64,000 bases of DNA from SZUA-545 sp050297855. GTDB taxonomy: Bacteria > Campylobacterota > Campylobacteria > Campylobacterales > SZUA-545. The notes under the pieces are model-generated. The model saw only the letters and a program-made list of their open reading frames with translations. It was not told the origin of the DNA and did not search any database. Of this stretch, positions 34,449 to 40,666 are shown piece after piece. Every line of letters starts with the position of its first letter. The stretch's first letter is position 1. Both the position numbers and the translations under genes were made by a program. Where the stretch lies: NCBI GenBank assembly GCA_050297855.1, contig JBNKTC010000020.1, positions 343,423-407,422 on the forward strand. The letters run 5' to 3'.

Positions 34449-35576
34449 GTGCAACCGATAATGATGATAGAACCGAAGTTCGGGTCCGAACTTACCGACC
34501 TGGTAATCAACCTTGATCATCTTCGCAGAAAAAGAATCTCCGGAACCACGCACCCTAGAATATTTTTTCAGCTCAAAGAGATTTTCCACATCATGGAAAG
34601 TGTCGGCTCCGCCCGTATTGAGGGGAACAATACAACTGTAGCTGAATATATCGAGACGTCAGATGAAACAGAAGGCGAAACCGATGCCATCCGGGAGATC
34701 AGAAACATTGAAAAGGCATACGACTTCATCGAGAAGAACGTCGAGCAGTACCCGATAAATCGGATGTTCATAAGCGAACTGCACCGTATTATTGTTGACG
34801 GTCTGGATCGGACAAAAGAAGGTGATGATACACCCGGCCAGTATCGAAAGGGAGAAGTTCGGATCACAAAATCGGCTCATGTTCCGCCGCCCTATACGAT
34901 GGTACCCGATCTCATGGAAGAGCTGATCAATTTTATCAACCGTGAAGACCCGCCCAAATATGATCTGCTGAAAACAGCAATTGCCCACCATCGTTTTGCC
35001 TGGATTCACCCCTTTAAAAACGGCAACGGCCGAACGGTCAGGATGCTGACGTATGCGATGCTGATCAAACAGGGATTCAACATCGGCAGTGCCCGGATCG
35101 TCAACCCGACAGCCGTATTCTGTTCCAGCCGGGACAACTATTACGGATATCTGGCTAAGGCCGATACCGGTACGGAGGAAGGCCTGACAGAGTGGTGCGA
35201 ATACGTTCTTCGCGGTCTTGAAACGGAAATTGACAAAATCGATCGCCTTACGGACCATGATTACCTGGTTTCGGAGATCCTGATACCGGCGCTAGATTAT
35301 GTTCTCGACCGAGGCATGATTAACGAGATTGAACATAAGATACTTGCCGTAGCCATCAAAGAAATCATCATCCAGGCATCGGATATCAAACCGATCGTCG
35401 GGGTGAAGCATTCTTCACAAGTATCCCGTCTTATTGCAAAGTTGAAAGAGGATCATCTACTGGTAAGCGAACAGGAAGGCGGCCGGAAATACCTGATCGA
35501 CCTTCTTGGCAAGAAAATGATGCGCGGGATTATCTATGCTCTAGGAGAAAAAGGCTTTTTGCCGGAGAATGAATAA
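34449..35576 (+). CDS. Fic family protein (AMPylator-type)
   Basis: 375 residues from the GTG at 34449, chosen because AAAAAAGGAG stands 6 bases before it; the in-frame TTG at 34404 lacks a binding site. The Fic motif is complete: HPFKNGNGRTVR, following AHHRFAWI. An N-terminal inhibitory helix motif SARIEGN (S-x-x-x-E-G) near residue 60 suggests a class II self-inhibited enzyme. The C-terminal ~80 residues (SSQVSRLIAKLKEDHLLVSE) form a winged-helix-like DNA-binding domain. Fic proteins transfer AMP or related groups to target proteins. Target unknown; standalone regulator or toxin-like role possible. Confidence 0.85.
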   Translation: MQPIMMIEPKFGSELTDLVINLDHLRRKRISGTTHPRIFFQLKEIFHIMESVGSARIEGNNTTVAEYIETSDETEGETDAIREIRNIEKAYDFIEKNVEQYPINRMFISELHRIIVDGLDRTKEGDDTPGQYRKGEVRITKSAHVPPPYTMVPDLMEELINFINREDPPKYDLLKTAIAHHRFAWIHPFKNGNGRTVRMLTYAMLIKQGFNIGSARIVNPTAVFCSSRDNYYGYLAKADTGTEEGLTEWCEYVLRGLETEIDKIDRLTDHDYLVSEILIPALDYVLDRGMINEIEHKILAVAIKEIIIQASDIKPIVGVKHSSQVSRLIAKLKEDHLLVSEQEGGRKYLIDLLGKKMMRGIIYALGEKGFLPENE

Positions 35577-35598
35577 TTCCTCTAACTGAGGAGTTATT
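35572..35598. terminator. Bidirectional hairpin terminator
   Basis: An 11-bp stem (AATAATTCCTC with GAGGAGTTATT, one G-T pair) straddles the fic stop codon and the convergent small-protein gene; T-runs follow on the plus strand. Confidence 0.65.
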
Positions 35599-35686
35599 TT
35601 CGCGACCGTTTTTTATTGCGTGTCAGCTTATAGACCCAAGCGGCGTAAAGTATGGAAAATACAAGAATAATATTCATTCCGTCCAT
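35594..35686 (-). CDS. Tiny membrane protein (30 aa)
   Basis: ATG at 35686 (a second ATG nine bases on). It consists of one hydrophobic segment (MNIILVFSILYAAWVY) and a strongly basic C-terminus (KLTRNKKRSRK). The start lies 5 bases after the stop of the next small gene, with GGGAG upstream inside that gene. Function unknown. Confidence 0.45.
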   Translation of the reverse strand: MDGMNIILVFSILYAAWVYKLTRNKKRSRK

Positions 35687-35691
35687 AAAAA

Positions 35692-35802
35692 CTATAGCTC
35701 CCTGCTTTTGTTTTTTGCATGTTTGCCATGCTGTACTTTTCCAATTGCCAGTAATAGCAGGAATGCCGATACAATAGTCATGATAATTTCGCCTATTAAC
35801 AT
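35692..35802 (-). CDS. Tiny membrane protein (36 aa)
   Basis: ATG at 35802 with GAAAGGGG directly upstream. One transmembrane helix (GEIIMTIVSAFLLLLAIG) and a basic C-terminal tail. It forms a two-gene unit with the 30-aa protein downstream. Function unknown; part of a local accumulation of such genes. Confidence 0.5.
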   Translation of the reverse strand: MLIGEIIMTIVSAFLLLLAIGKVQHGKHAKNKSREL

Positions 35803-35965
35803 CAATACCCCTTTCTTTTGATCTACCCACTTAACATCGCCAATGTTATTTCACCCAGTATAGCAAAACTGCCACCGCTTAACAACAAAGTTCCCTTTGA
35901 GAGACGAAATTTAAGACTTATCTCCTTGACAAAATTGCGCGTTGAATTACGAACATCCACATCCC

Positions 35966-35983
35966 AGTTGCACATGTGCAACT
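35966..35983. promoter_or_regulatory. Perfect 18-bp palindrome
   Basis: AGTTGCACATGTGCAACT reads the same on both strands. It lies in the 380-base gap between the divergent small-membrane-protein units. It may be an operator for an island regulator. Confidence 0.5.
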
Positions 35984-36050
35984 CTGCAAACAATGCATGT
36001 CATTATGAGGGTTCGAATATTCTTGAAACAGTATTTGGCTGCTCTTCTAT

Positions 36051-36068
36051 AACTTGTAATTACAAGTT
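36051..36068. promoter_or_regulatory. Operator copy 1, AACTTGT-N4-ACAAGTT
   Basis: A perfect 18-bp palindrome directly upstream of TTGACA (36075) with TACAAT 18 bases further. The same half-sites recur at 38177-38194 before the XRE gene, so one repressor probably controls both promoters. Confidence 0.7.
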
Positions 36069-36074
36069 TGCTAT

Positions 36075-36104
36075 TGACACGATTTTCAAATAACCGTTAC
36101 AATT
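36075..36104 (+). promoter_or_regulatory. Promoter of the 36187-37707 small-gene operon
   Basis: TTGACA, 18 bases, TACAAT, starting 7 bases after the palindromic operator and about 80 bases before the first ATG. Confidence 0.55.
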
Positions 36105-36186
36105 TTTTTCAGATTTTGCAAAAGTCTTCTCGTAACAAAGAGGCTCTATCCGGAGAGGGTTTCTTGATTCAATCAAGGAGCAAATC

Positions 36187-36555
36187 ATGAACGACACACA
36201 CAGCAGGTTGAAAAAACTGCAGGTTCGAAAAACCAGAGTGCAATCCAAAATCAAGCGGGATGGTTCAAATAAGTGTTTTTTCTCAGAAATCACCTCAATC
36301 AACAAGGAGATCGAAAAACTCAAACGACAAACCAAGGTTCTAATTTCCGAGCATGCCCTTTTGCGATACCTGGAACGCATCAGAGGCGTCGATCTGGAGG
36401 CAATCAAGGCCGAAATGCTCACAAAAGACGCAAAAGGCTTTTTAGAGCAATTTTCGACTTGTTCACTTCCTGTAGAGAACGGCACTGGCCGATTCAGACT
36501 GAAGGTTGTGGATCACGTGGTTGTTACTGTGATGACCATGAAGGAGTGCGCATGA
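36187..36555 (+). CDS. Hypothetical protein, first gene of small-gene operon
   Basis: 122 residues, AAGGAG upstream. An N-terminal coiled-coil of about 50 Lys/Arg/Glu-rich residues is followed by ISEHALLRYLERIRGVDLEA, a segment of the type common in small phage and plasmid proteins (the His-Ala-x-x-R-x-x-x-R pattern also occurs in small toxin-like proteins). The stop overlaps the next ATG (ATGA). Function unknown. Confidence 0.6.
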   Translation: MNDTHSRLKKLQVRKTRVQSKIKRDGSNKCFFSEITSINKEIEKLKRQTKVLISEHALLRYLERIRGVDLEAIKAEMLTKDAKGFLEQFSTCSLPVENGTGRFRLKVVDHVVVTVMTMKECA

Positions 36556-36890
36556 AAGCACTGGTCATTATTCTAATCATCCTATGGGGAATAGCCATCC
36601 ACTCTGTAATTGTTGATGGAGTGTGGGCATTTGTATTTTTGGTCATGATCCCCAGTTTCGCGGCACTATATTTCTATGGGCTGCAACGTGTTGAAATTCA
36701 AAATATCAACACAGTAATAGAGGCCTATGAGGATGGAAAAGTAATTCTGGCAAGACTTGAGGGAGGAAGACGCTTCAAGATCTCAAAAAATTCTGGCTGG
36801 ACCTTGGAAAACGGGATTTTCTTCAAGGATGGAGAAGGGATAAGCGCCAACCGGTGCGAACTATATGAAACAGAAGAGGAGGAAAAATAA
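36552..36890 (+). CDS. Membrane protein with small cytoplasmic domain
   Basis: 112 residues. Two hydrophobic helices at the N-terminus (ALVIILIILWGIAIHSVIV and VWAFVFLVMIPSFAALYFYG) are followed by about 60 polar residues that look like a small beta domain. It overlaps the preceding gene by ATGA and is followed without a gap by the next one. Unknown function. Confidence 0.55.
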   Translation: MKALVIILIILWGIAIHSVIVDGVWAFVFLVMIPSFAALYFYGLQRVEIQNINTVIEAYEDGKVILARLEGGRRFKISKNSGWTLENGIFFKDGEGISANRCELYETEEEEK

Positions 36891-37019
36891 ATGGATGGTG
36901 TAACAATTAATCTGATAGTCATGAGTGTGTTGGTTGTCTGGGGACTGTACAGTATTGGGAAAAGAGAGTACGAACGAAGATATCCAAAAGGTCGTGATGA
37001 TGAGCCGGCGGAAAAATAA
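36891..37019 (+). CDS. Tiny membrane protein (42 aa)
   Basis: ATG directly after the previous stop with GAGGAGG upstream. One transmembrane helix (TINLIVMSVLVVWGLYSIG) and a charged tail ending DDEPAEK. The next gene starts inside it, 23 bases before its stop. Confidence 0.55.
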   Translation: MDGVTINLIVMSVLVVWGLYSIGKREYERRYPKGRDDEPAEK

Positions 37020-37221
37020 AAACGGGGGTATCTTTTTCTATACCCTGGCCGCTGCAATCATAGCTATTGCATACGGCGCTACACAAAACGATGCAGCATT
37101 TTATATTGTCGTGACATTCCCGGCACTTCTTGGTGCTTTCGTACTCTATGCGAAAGACCATGCTGCCATTATTGAAGAGGAGCGAAAAGCTTCTGAAGAG
37201 AAAGAAGGCAATAAACAATGA
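36997..37221 (+). CDS. Small membrane protein (74 aa)
   Basis: Starts at tandem ATG codons inside the previous gene, with AAAAGG upstream. Two hydrophobic segments (FFYTLAAAIIAIAYGA and FYIVVTFPALLGAFVLYA) and a charged C-terminus. Its last bases overlap the next start (ATGA). Resembles the next gene product in layout: basic start, two helices, charged tail. Confidence 0.55.
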   Translation: MMSRRKNKNGGIFFYTLAAAIIAIAYGATQNDAAFYIVVTFPALLGAFVLYAKDHAAIIEEERKASEEKEGNKQ

Positions 37222-37403
37222 AGCAACAGAAAATCAGACATGGAGGCTTTGGCCTCATCGCAATTCTGGCATCAGCAGGGGCACTCGCCTATGGCTGCCA
37301 GACAGATCAGTTGCCCTTATATGCCGCTGTTGTATCGCCGACTCTTCTTATCGCACTGTTCATATACATCAAAGAACAGAAAAATGAAAACAACAATGAA
37401 TGA
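37218..37403 (+). CDS. Small membrane protein (61 aa), likely paralogue of its neighbour
   Basis: Two hydrophobic segments (GGFGLIAILASAGALAYGC and YAAVVSPTLLIALFIYIKEQ). The pattern KNGGIFFYTLAAAIIAIAYG...FYIVVTFPALL of the previous protein aligns with GFGLIAILASAGALAYG...LYAAVVSPTLL here, suggesting duplication. ATGA overlap upstream, overlap of 20 bases downstream. Confidence 0.55.
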   Translation: MKQQKIRHGGFGLIAILASAGALAYGCQTDQLPLYAAVVSPTLLIALFIYIKEQKNENNNE

Positions 37404-37707
37404 ACTGATCGCCGTTGGCAGCGAAAACGTATGGATGGCATTAGGCACATTGTTGCCCATGCTCATTTTGACGGCACTTGTGATATGGATCATCACCCGG
37501 GCACTGCGTGTCCGCCCGGTGATTCGTAAGGGGTTCTGGCCGGTCATGCTGATCTCAATCAGTGTAGAGGTATATTTTTTCCTGGAGCAGGGAATGGCAG
37601 TGACGGATGAACTGGAGACATTTGTCTATGTCTGGACTTTTGTAACCGGGATATTTGTGAACTATGTAGGGTTGTTTGAGTTGGTTCCAAAACATGGAAA
37701 GTATTAG
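37384..37707 (+). CDS. Membrane protein (107 aa)
   Basis: Last gene of the operon. Three hydrophobic segments (ALGTLLPMLILTALVIWIIT, GFWPVMLISISVEVYFFL, FVYVWTFVTGIFVNYVGLF). Start at 37384 or 37396, both ATG. No family recognised. Confidence 0.5.
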   Translation: MKTTMNELIAVGSENVWMALGTLLPMLILTALVIWIITRALRVRPVIRKGFWPVMLISISVEVYFFLEQGMAVTDELETFVYVWTFVTGIFVNYVGLFELVPKHGKY

Positions 37708-37761
37708 TGAAGTCGTTGAGATTGCAGCCTAGTATCTAATGGCTGCATATCTCCGATGTTA

Positions 37762-37887
37762 TTATTTTTCATCATCAATTGGGAAAAACAAATCTTGTTT
37801 TCGTGCTGGTCCAATAAATGCCCATATGATTCCAGCAAGAACATAAAGTCCGAAAATCGCTGCTCCGATAAGAAGTGCCATCTTCAT
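37762..37887 (-). CDS. Tiny membrane protein (41 aa)
   Basis: ATG at 37887 with TTAGGAGTT upstream. One transmembrane helix (ALLIGAAIFGLYVLAGIIWA) followed by a charged tail ending DDEK. Last of three tandem tiny genes on the minus strand. Confidence 0.55.
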   Translation of the reverse strand: MKMALLIGAAIFGLYVLAGIIWAFIGPARKQDLFFPIDDEK

Positions 37888-37895
37888 TTTAACTC

Positions 37896-38015
37896 CTAAT
37901 CATCATCTCTAGACGAAGGTGCTGAGTTCCAGCCTACCCAAACTGAAAAAGCCAAAATGACTAAACCGATTATTGCCCCTATTAATGCTGGACCGTCATG
38001 TGGTGTTGTTTCCAT
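37896..38015 (-). CDS. Tiny membrane protein (39 aa)
   Basis: ATG at 38015 with AAAAGGATAAATT upstream. The sequence METTPHDGPALIGAIIGLVI then a helix end and an acidic tail (RDDD). It aligns with the neighbouring 36-aa protein (MEATTFEWPVILGAITGLVI), so the two are paralogues. Confidence 0.6.
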   Translation of the reverse strand: METTPHDGPALIGAIIGLVILAFSVWVGWNSAPSSRDDD

Positions 38016-38031
38016 AATTTATCCTTTTTCT

Positions 38032-38142
38032 TCAATCTTCTCCGCTAATTGCTCCAGCAATTCCATATGCACCTAAAAGTAATATAACCAAACCAGTAAT
38101 GGCCCCTAAAATCACTGGCCATTCAAATGTTGTCGCTTCCAT
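38032..38142 (-). CDS. Tiny membrane protein (36 aa), paralogue of its neighbour
   Basis: ATG at 38142 with AAAAGGAACTTCTT upstream. One helix with the start METT/MEAT-type motif shared with the 39-aa protein, and an acidic end (SGED). First gene after the operator-controlled minus-strand promoter. Confidence 0.6.
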   Translation of the reverse strand: MEATTFEWPVILGAITGLVILLLGAYGIAGAISGED

Positions 38143-38162
38143 AAGAAGTTCCTTTTCTAAAA

Positions 38163-38191
38163 AGTATACATTAAATAACTTGTTATGACAA
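38163..38191 (-). promoter_or_regulatory. Minus-strand promoter of the three tiny membrane genes
   Basis: TTGTCA, 17 bases, TATACT. The -35 box lies inside the palindromic operator, so a bound repressor would block it. Confidence 0.65.
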
Positions 38192-38194
38192 GTT
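38177..38194. promoter_or_regulatory. Operator copy 2, AACTTGT-N4-ACAAGTT
   Basis: AACTTGTTATGACAAGTT has the same 7-base half-sites and 4-base spacer as the copy at 36051. It sits between divergent promoters. A partial half-site (TTACAAGT) lies near 38236, close to the XRE gene start. The XRE protein encoded at 38250 is the natural candidate to bind. Confidence 0.7.
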
Positions 38195-38221
38195 GTTTGA
38201 AAACTCTTAACTTACTAAACT
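38193..38221 (+). promoter_or_regulatory. Promoter of the XRE regulator
   Basis: TTGTTT, 17 bases, TAAACT, adjoining the operator; the regulator would repress its own gene. Confidence 0.45.
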
Positions 38222-38249
38222 TGACAACTTTCTATTACAAGTCAGGTTT

Positions 38250-38498
38250 ATGCGGGATATTGAGGAATTACCAACCGGTTTTATTGAAGATTTTCATAAG
38301 AAAATTGGAAAGAATGTAAAACGAATCCGAGAGGAAAAAGGTGTATCCCAGCTAAAGCTTGCCCAAGCTATAGGACATAAATCTGTTTCTATCATTTCCT
38401 GTGCGGAGATCTGTCACAACAATCAGCATTTTAATATTGAGCATCTATTGAAAATTGCATATGTTTTGGATGTAGACGTGTGTGAGTTTTTCAACTAA
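38250..38498 (+). CDS. XRE-family transcriptional regulator
   Basis: 82 residues. Residues about 20-75 are a Cro/C1-type helix-turn-helix: IGKNVKRIREEKGVSQLKLA, QAIGHKSVSIISCAE, then HFNIEHLLKIAYVLDVDVCE. It lies beside an operator whose half-sites are shared with another promoter 2 kb away, and should repress both small-membrane-gene units and itself. Its 3' end overlaps the convergent QueC-like gene by 4 bases. Confidence 0.8.
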   Translation: MRDIEELPTGFIEDFHKKIGKNVKRIREEKGVSQLKLAQAIGHKSVSIISCAEICHNNQHFNIEHLLKIAYVLDVDVCEFFN

Positions 38499-39082
38499 AC
38501 CAAATTAAGTTGATCTACTACTGAATGATATTTTCTACATCCTCTACAAGATCCACAAGCGACATTTCCAGAATGGCATGAATGTGCCGACAACAACAAA
38601 GATAAAGGAACTTTGGACTTTTTTATCAATTCAAGAGTTGTCATATATATTGCAGGAGCTTCTACAACCATATTTCCCTCCTGAAATGAAATCAGCTCAC
38701 TTATCATTTTTGTAAATTGATCAGTTCCATCTTGAAATTGATCATCCGGTTTTACCGAACCTATTTGAATAGTTGCTACATTATGTTTGATTAAATACAT
38801 GGCAGCAATAGTCAATAACATTTGATTACGGAAAGGCCACCAATCAGAAAAAGGTGCTAGGTGGAGAGGTTCCTGTTTTGACATATCCCCAGACCCAAAT
38901 TGTGTACAATCTACTTTGACTATGTGATGTGAAATACCTAATTGATCACACACGTATGAAGCCGCTCTTATTTCTGCCTGGGCACTATTCTGTCCATAAT
39001 CAATAGTTAGTGCTATTTCTGGACGTTTCCAGTATAAAATGGCTATTGAGTCCATTCCTCCAGATAGCAATAGTGCAGTCAT
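38495..39082 (-). CDS. QueC-like PP-loop protein (7-cyano-7-deazaguanine synthase family)
   Basis: 195 residues from the ATG at 39082, which overlaps the upstream stop as ATGA. The PP-loop ATP-binding motif LLLSGGMDSIAILYW is at the N-terminus, PFRNQMLL takes the place of the PxRN motif, and the zinc ligands are present as HSCHSGNVACGSCRGCRKY. QueC makes preQ0 from carboxydeazaguanine and ATP; QueC relatives also occur in defence cassettes such as Qat and in CBASS-linked operons. It is slightly shorter than housekeeping QueC, and no queD, queE or folE stand nearby. With its neighbours it more likely belongs to a defence-type nucleotide cassette than to queuosine synthesis. Confidence 0.75.
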   Translation of the reverse strand: MTALLLSGGMDSIAILYWKRPEIALTIDYGQNSAQAEIRAASYVCDQLGISHHIVKVDCTQFGSGDMSKQEPLHLAPFSDWWPFRNQMLLTIAAMYLIKHNVATIQIGSVKPDDQFQDGTDQFTKMISELISFQEGNMVVEAPAIYMTTLELIKKSKVPLSLLLSAHSCHSGNVACGSCRGCRKYHSVVDQLNLV

Positions 39083-40299
39083 GATGTTTTTGCTGCTTCC
39101 CAAATTGCTTTATATATTGAAGTAGTAAAATCACTCTCTATCATACAACCAGATCCCTCAAACAGGGTCATATTAATTGGACTTTTGTTCTCGATAAAGG
39201 CTATAACTGGTATTTTTCTAGATATTGCATATCCGATTTCGAAAATTGTTCCAGGATCATAGTCATCTAAAACAGCATATACAATATCTGCATTGTTTAT
39301 TCCTTCTAGATCAGCCTCCGTCACAAAATCTGAGGAACCAAATCCAACATCATGCAGAGGGGAGAATACATTCGCTCCAAATTTTTCTAACAAGTTTTTT
39401 GCTTCTTCGACCAACCAACGTTCTGCCATTGTAAAAAAAGGACCTGCTAAATAGATAGTCTTTTTGAAAATCTCTTTATTAACTTTTATTGGTTGAAAAG
39501 GGCTTTCGTCAATCTCTAAAAGTTTTTTTTCGATCGGCAAAACTCTGCTATTACAATAATGCGCAGTTGCTAACGATGCTTTTTGCGCTGCTTCTAAAAC
39601 AGGGAGCTTGTCAACGGCCCACAAATAACCAAATGTTGCTACAAAAATATCTCCCGATCCGATTTTAAAAATACGTTTTGTTATAAAGGAATCAATATGA
39701 CTATGTTCGTCTTCATAAAAAATATGTGCTCCAAACGGTCCATCTTTTAGTATAAGCACCTCCAAAGACTGACTTTTATCAAATAAAGTCTTTGCAATTG
39801 TCTCTACTGTCTCTTGTCCGGTAAACTTTTTACCTTCTTCCACATTCAGCACAAGAGCAAGATGATTCATAGTTGAACCATTTTCAAAAATCATTGTTGG
39901 TTCGTTTTCAGATTGTGGGTCAAATACTACATATTCAGCATGAATAATTGGATTAGGGGCTTCCATCATCCCATAGCATATAACTGCATTTCCCTCAATC
40001 TTAAGCTGTATTTGTTGTTCAATCGGAGAATTGAGAGTAAATATTTTTGGCGTTGCCAAGGAGTGATAATATTCAAAGCTAATCATCTCACTCGAACTAT
40101 ACGGTCGCACATCTACACCGAAAAGCTCTGAGAAATGTTCAAGTGGATATTTCTGCTTATCATGAACATATGTATGAAAACAAATTTTCTCACCGAATGC
40201 AGATAATGCAGCAGCTGCTCTACCACCTGATCCAAAATTTTGATGCCAATGTGGGTATAAACACAATTCTTCATAAAACCCACCAACAATATGTAGCAT
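39079..40299 (-). CDS. PfkB-type kinase fused to nucleoside 2-deoxyribosyltransferase
   Basis: 406 residues from the ATG at 40299 with AAGGGGGAC upstream. Residues about 1-275 are a ribokinase/PfkB fold: GSGGRAAAALSAFG is the N-terminal glycine motif and KIGSGDIFVATFGY the C-terminal anion-hole/catalytic Asp motif (usual form DTxGAGD). Residues about 285-400 are a nucleoside 2-deoxyribosyltransferase-like domain (PF05014): KTIYLAGPFFTMAERWL, NADIVYAVLDDYDPGTIFEIGYA with the catalytic Glu, then a beta strand. The fusion suggests a nucleoside or nucleobase is both transferred and phosphorylated. It is coupled to the QueC-like gene. Confidence 0.78.
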   Translation of the reverse strand: MLHIVGGFYEELCLYPHWHQNFGSGGRAAAALSAFGEKICFHTYVHDKQKYPLEHFSELFGVDVRPYSSSEMISFEYYHSLATPKIFTLNSPIEQQIQLKIEGNAVICYGMMEAPNPIIHAEYVVFDPQSENEPTMIFENGSTMNHLALVLNVEEGKKFTGQETVETIAKTLFDKSQSLEVLILKDGPFGAHIFYEDEHSHIDSFITKRIFKIGSGDIFVATFGYLWAVDKLPVLEAAQKASLATAHYCNSRVLPIEKKLLEIDESPFQPIKVNKEIFKKTIYLAGPFFTMAERWLVEEAKNLLEKFGANVFSPLHDVGFGSSDFVTEADLEGINNADIVYAVLDDYDPGTIFEIGYAISRKIPVIAFIENKSPINMTLFEGSGCMIESDFTTSIYKAIWEAAKTS

Positions 40300-40309
40300 A
40301 TAGTCCCCC

Positions 40310-40642
40310 TTATTTTGGCGTGACAATTACAACAATATAAGCTCCCTCTATTGTCGTGATTTTCGCTTCAAAGCTATAACCATCCTCCAGACATTTTTTA
40401 ATCTGTTCTATTTGAGGTGTATTGATTGATCCGACGACGTCATCATGCTCATTTGTTGCAACAACTTTGTTTTCATCTAATTTGATATTCAAAATTGTTC
40501 CTACACTTACTCCTACAAAATATGTCATTACAGGAGATACGATAGTAGCTGATACATTTAATTTTGCACATGGCGGGATAGATCCACTTCCTACTCGAGA
40601 ATGCCCTCCTTGATATGATCTGTCATATGAACTTCCAGACAT
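40310..40642 (-). CDS. Small protein of the dGTPase/QueC cassette
   Basis: 110 residues, with AAGGAGAAC before the ATG. The N-terminus is Ser/Gly/Arg-rich (SYDRSYQGGHSRVGSGS). The rest is an alpha/beta domain (LNVSATIVSPVMTYFVGVSV, LNIKLDENKVVA, then SINTPQIEQIKKCLEDGYSF and a final beta strand). It lies between the dGTPase and the PfkB-NDT fusion with gaps of 24 and 10 bases. I recall comparable small proteins beside QueC-like genes in other genomes but cannot name a family. No catalytic residues are apparent; a partner or adaptor role is a guess. Confidence 0.6.
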   Translation of the reverse strand: MSGSSYDRSYQGGHSRVGSGSIPPCAKLNVSATIVSPVMTYFVGVSVGTILNIKLDENKVVATNEHDDVVGSINTPQIEQIKKCLEDGYSFEAKITTIEGAYIVVIVTPK

Positions 40643-40666
40643 TTTGTTCTCCTTATAATTTTAGAT

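Noticed and set aside
35818..36093. 91-codon plus-strand ORF upstream of the small-gene operon
   Set aside because: It runs through the palindrome at 35966 and the operator at 36051, has no start signals and reads as non-coding.
35594..38498. Prophage or filamentous phage
   Set aside because: No terminase, capsid, tail, Zot-like or replication gene is present; only small membrane proteins and one XRE regulator. Kept as an open alternative in the findings, not annotated as a phage.
38495..39082. Housekeeping queuosine gene queC
   Set aside because: No queD, queE, folE or tgt nearby, the protein is slightly short, and it is translationally coupled to a nucleoside-processing fusion in an A+T-rich island; a cassette-specific role fits better, though not proven.
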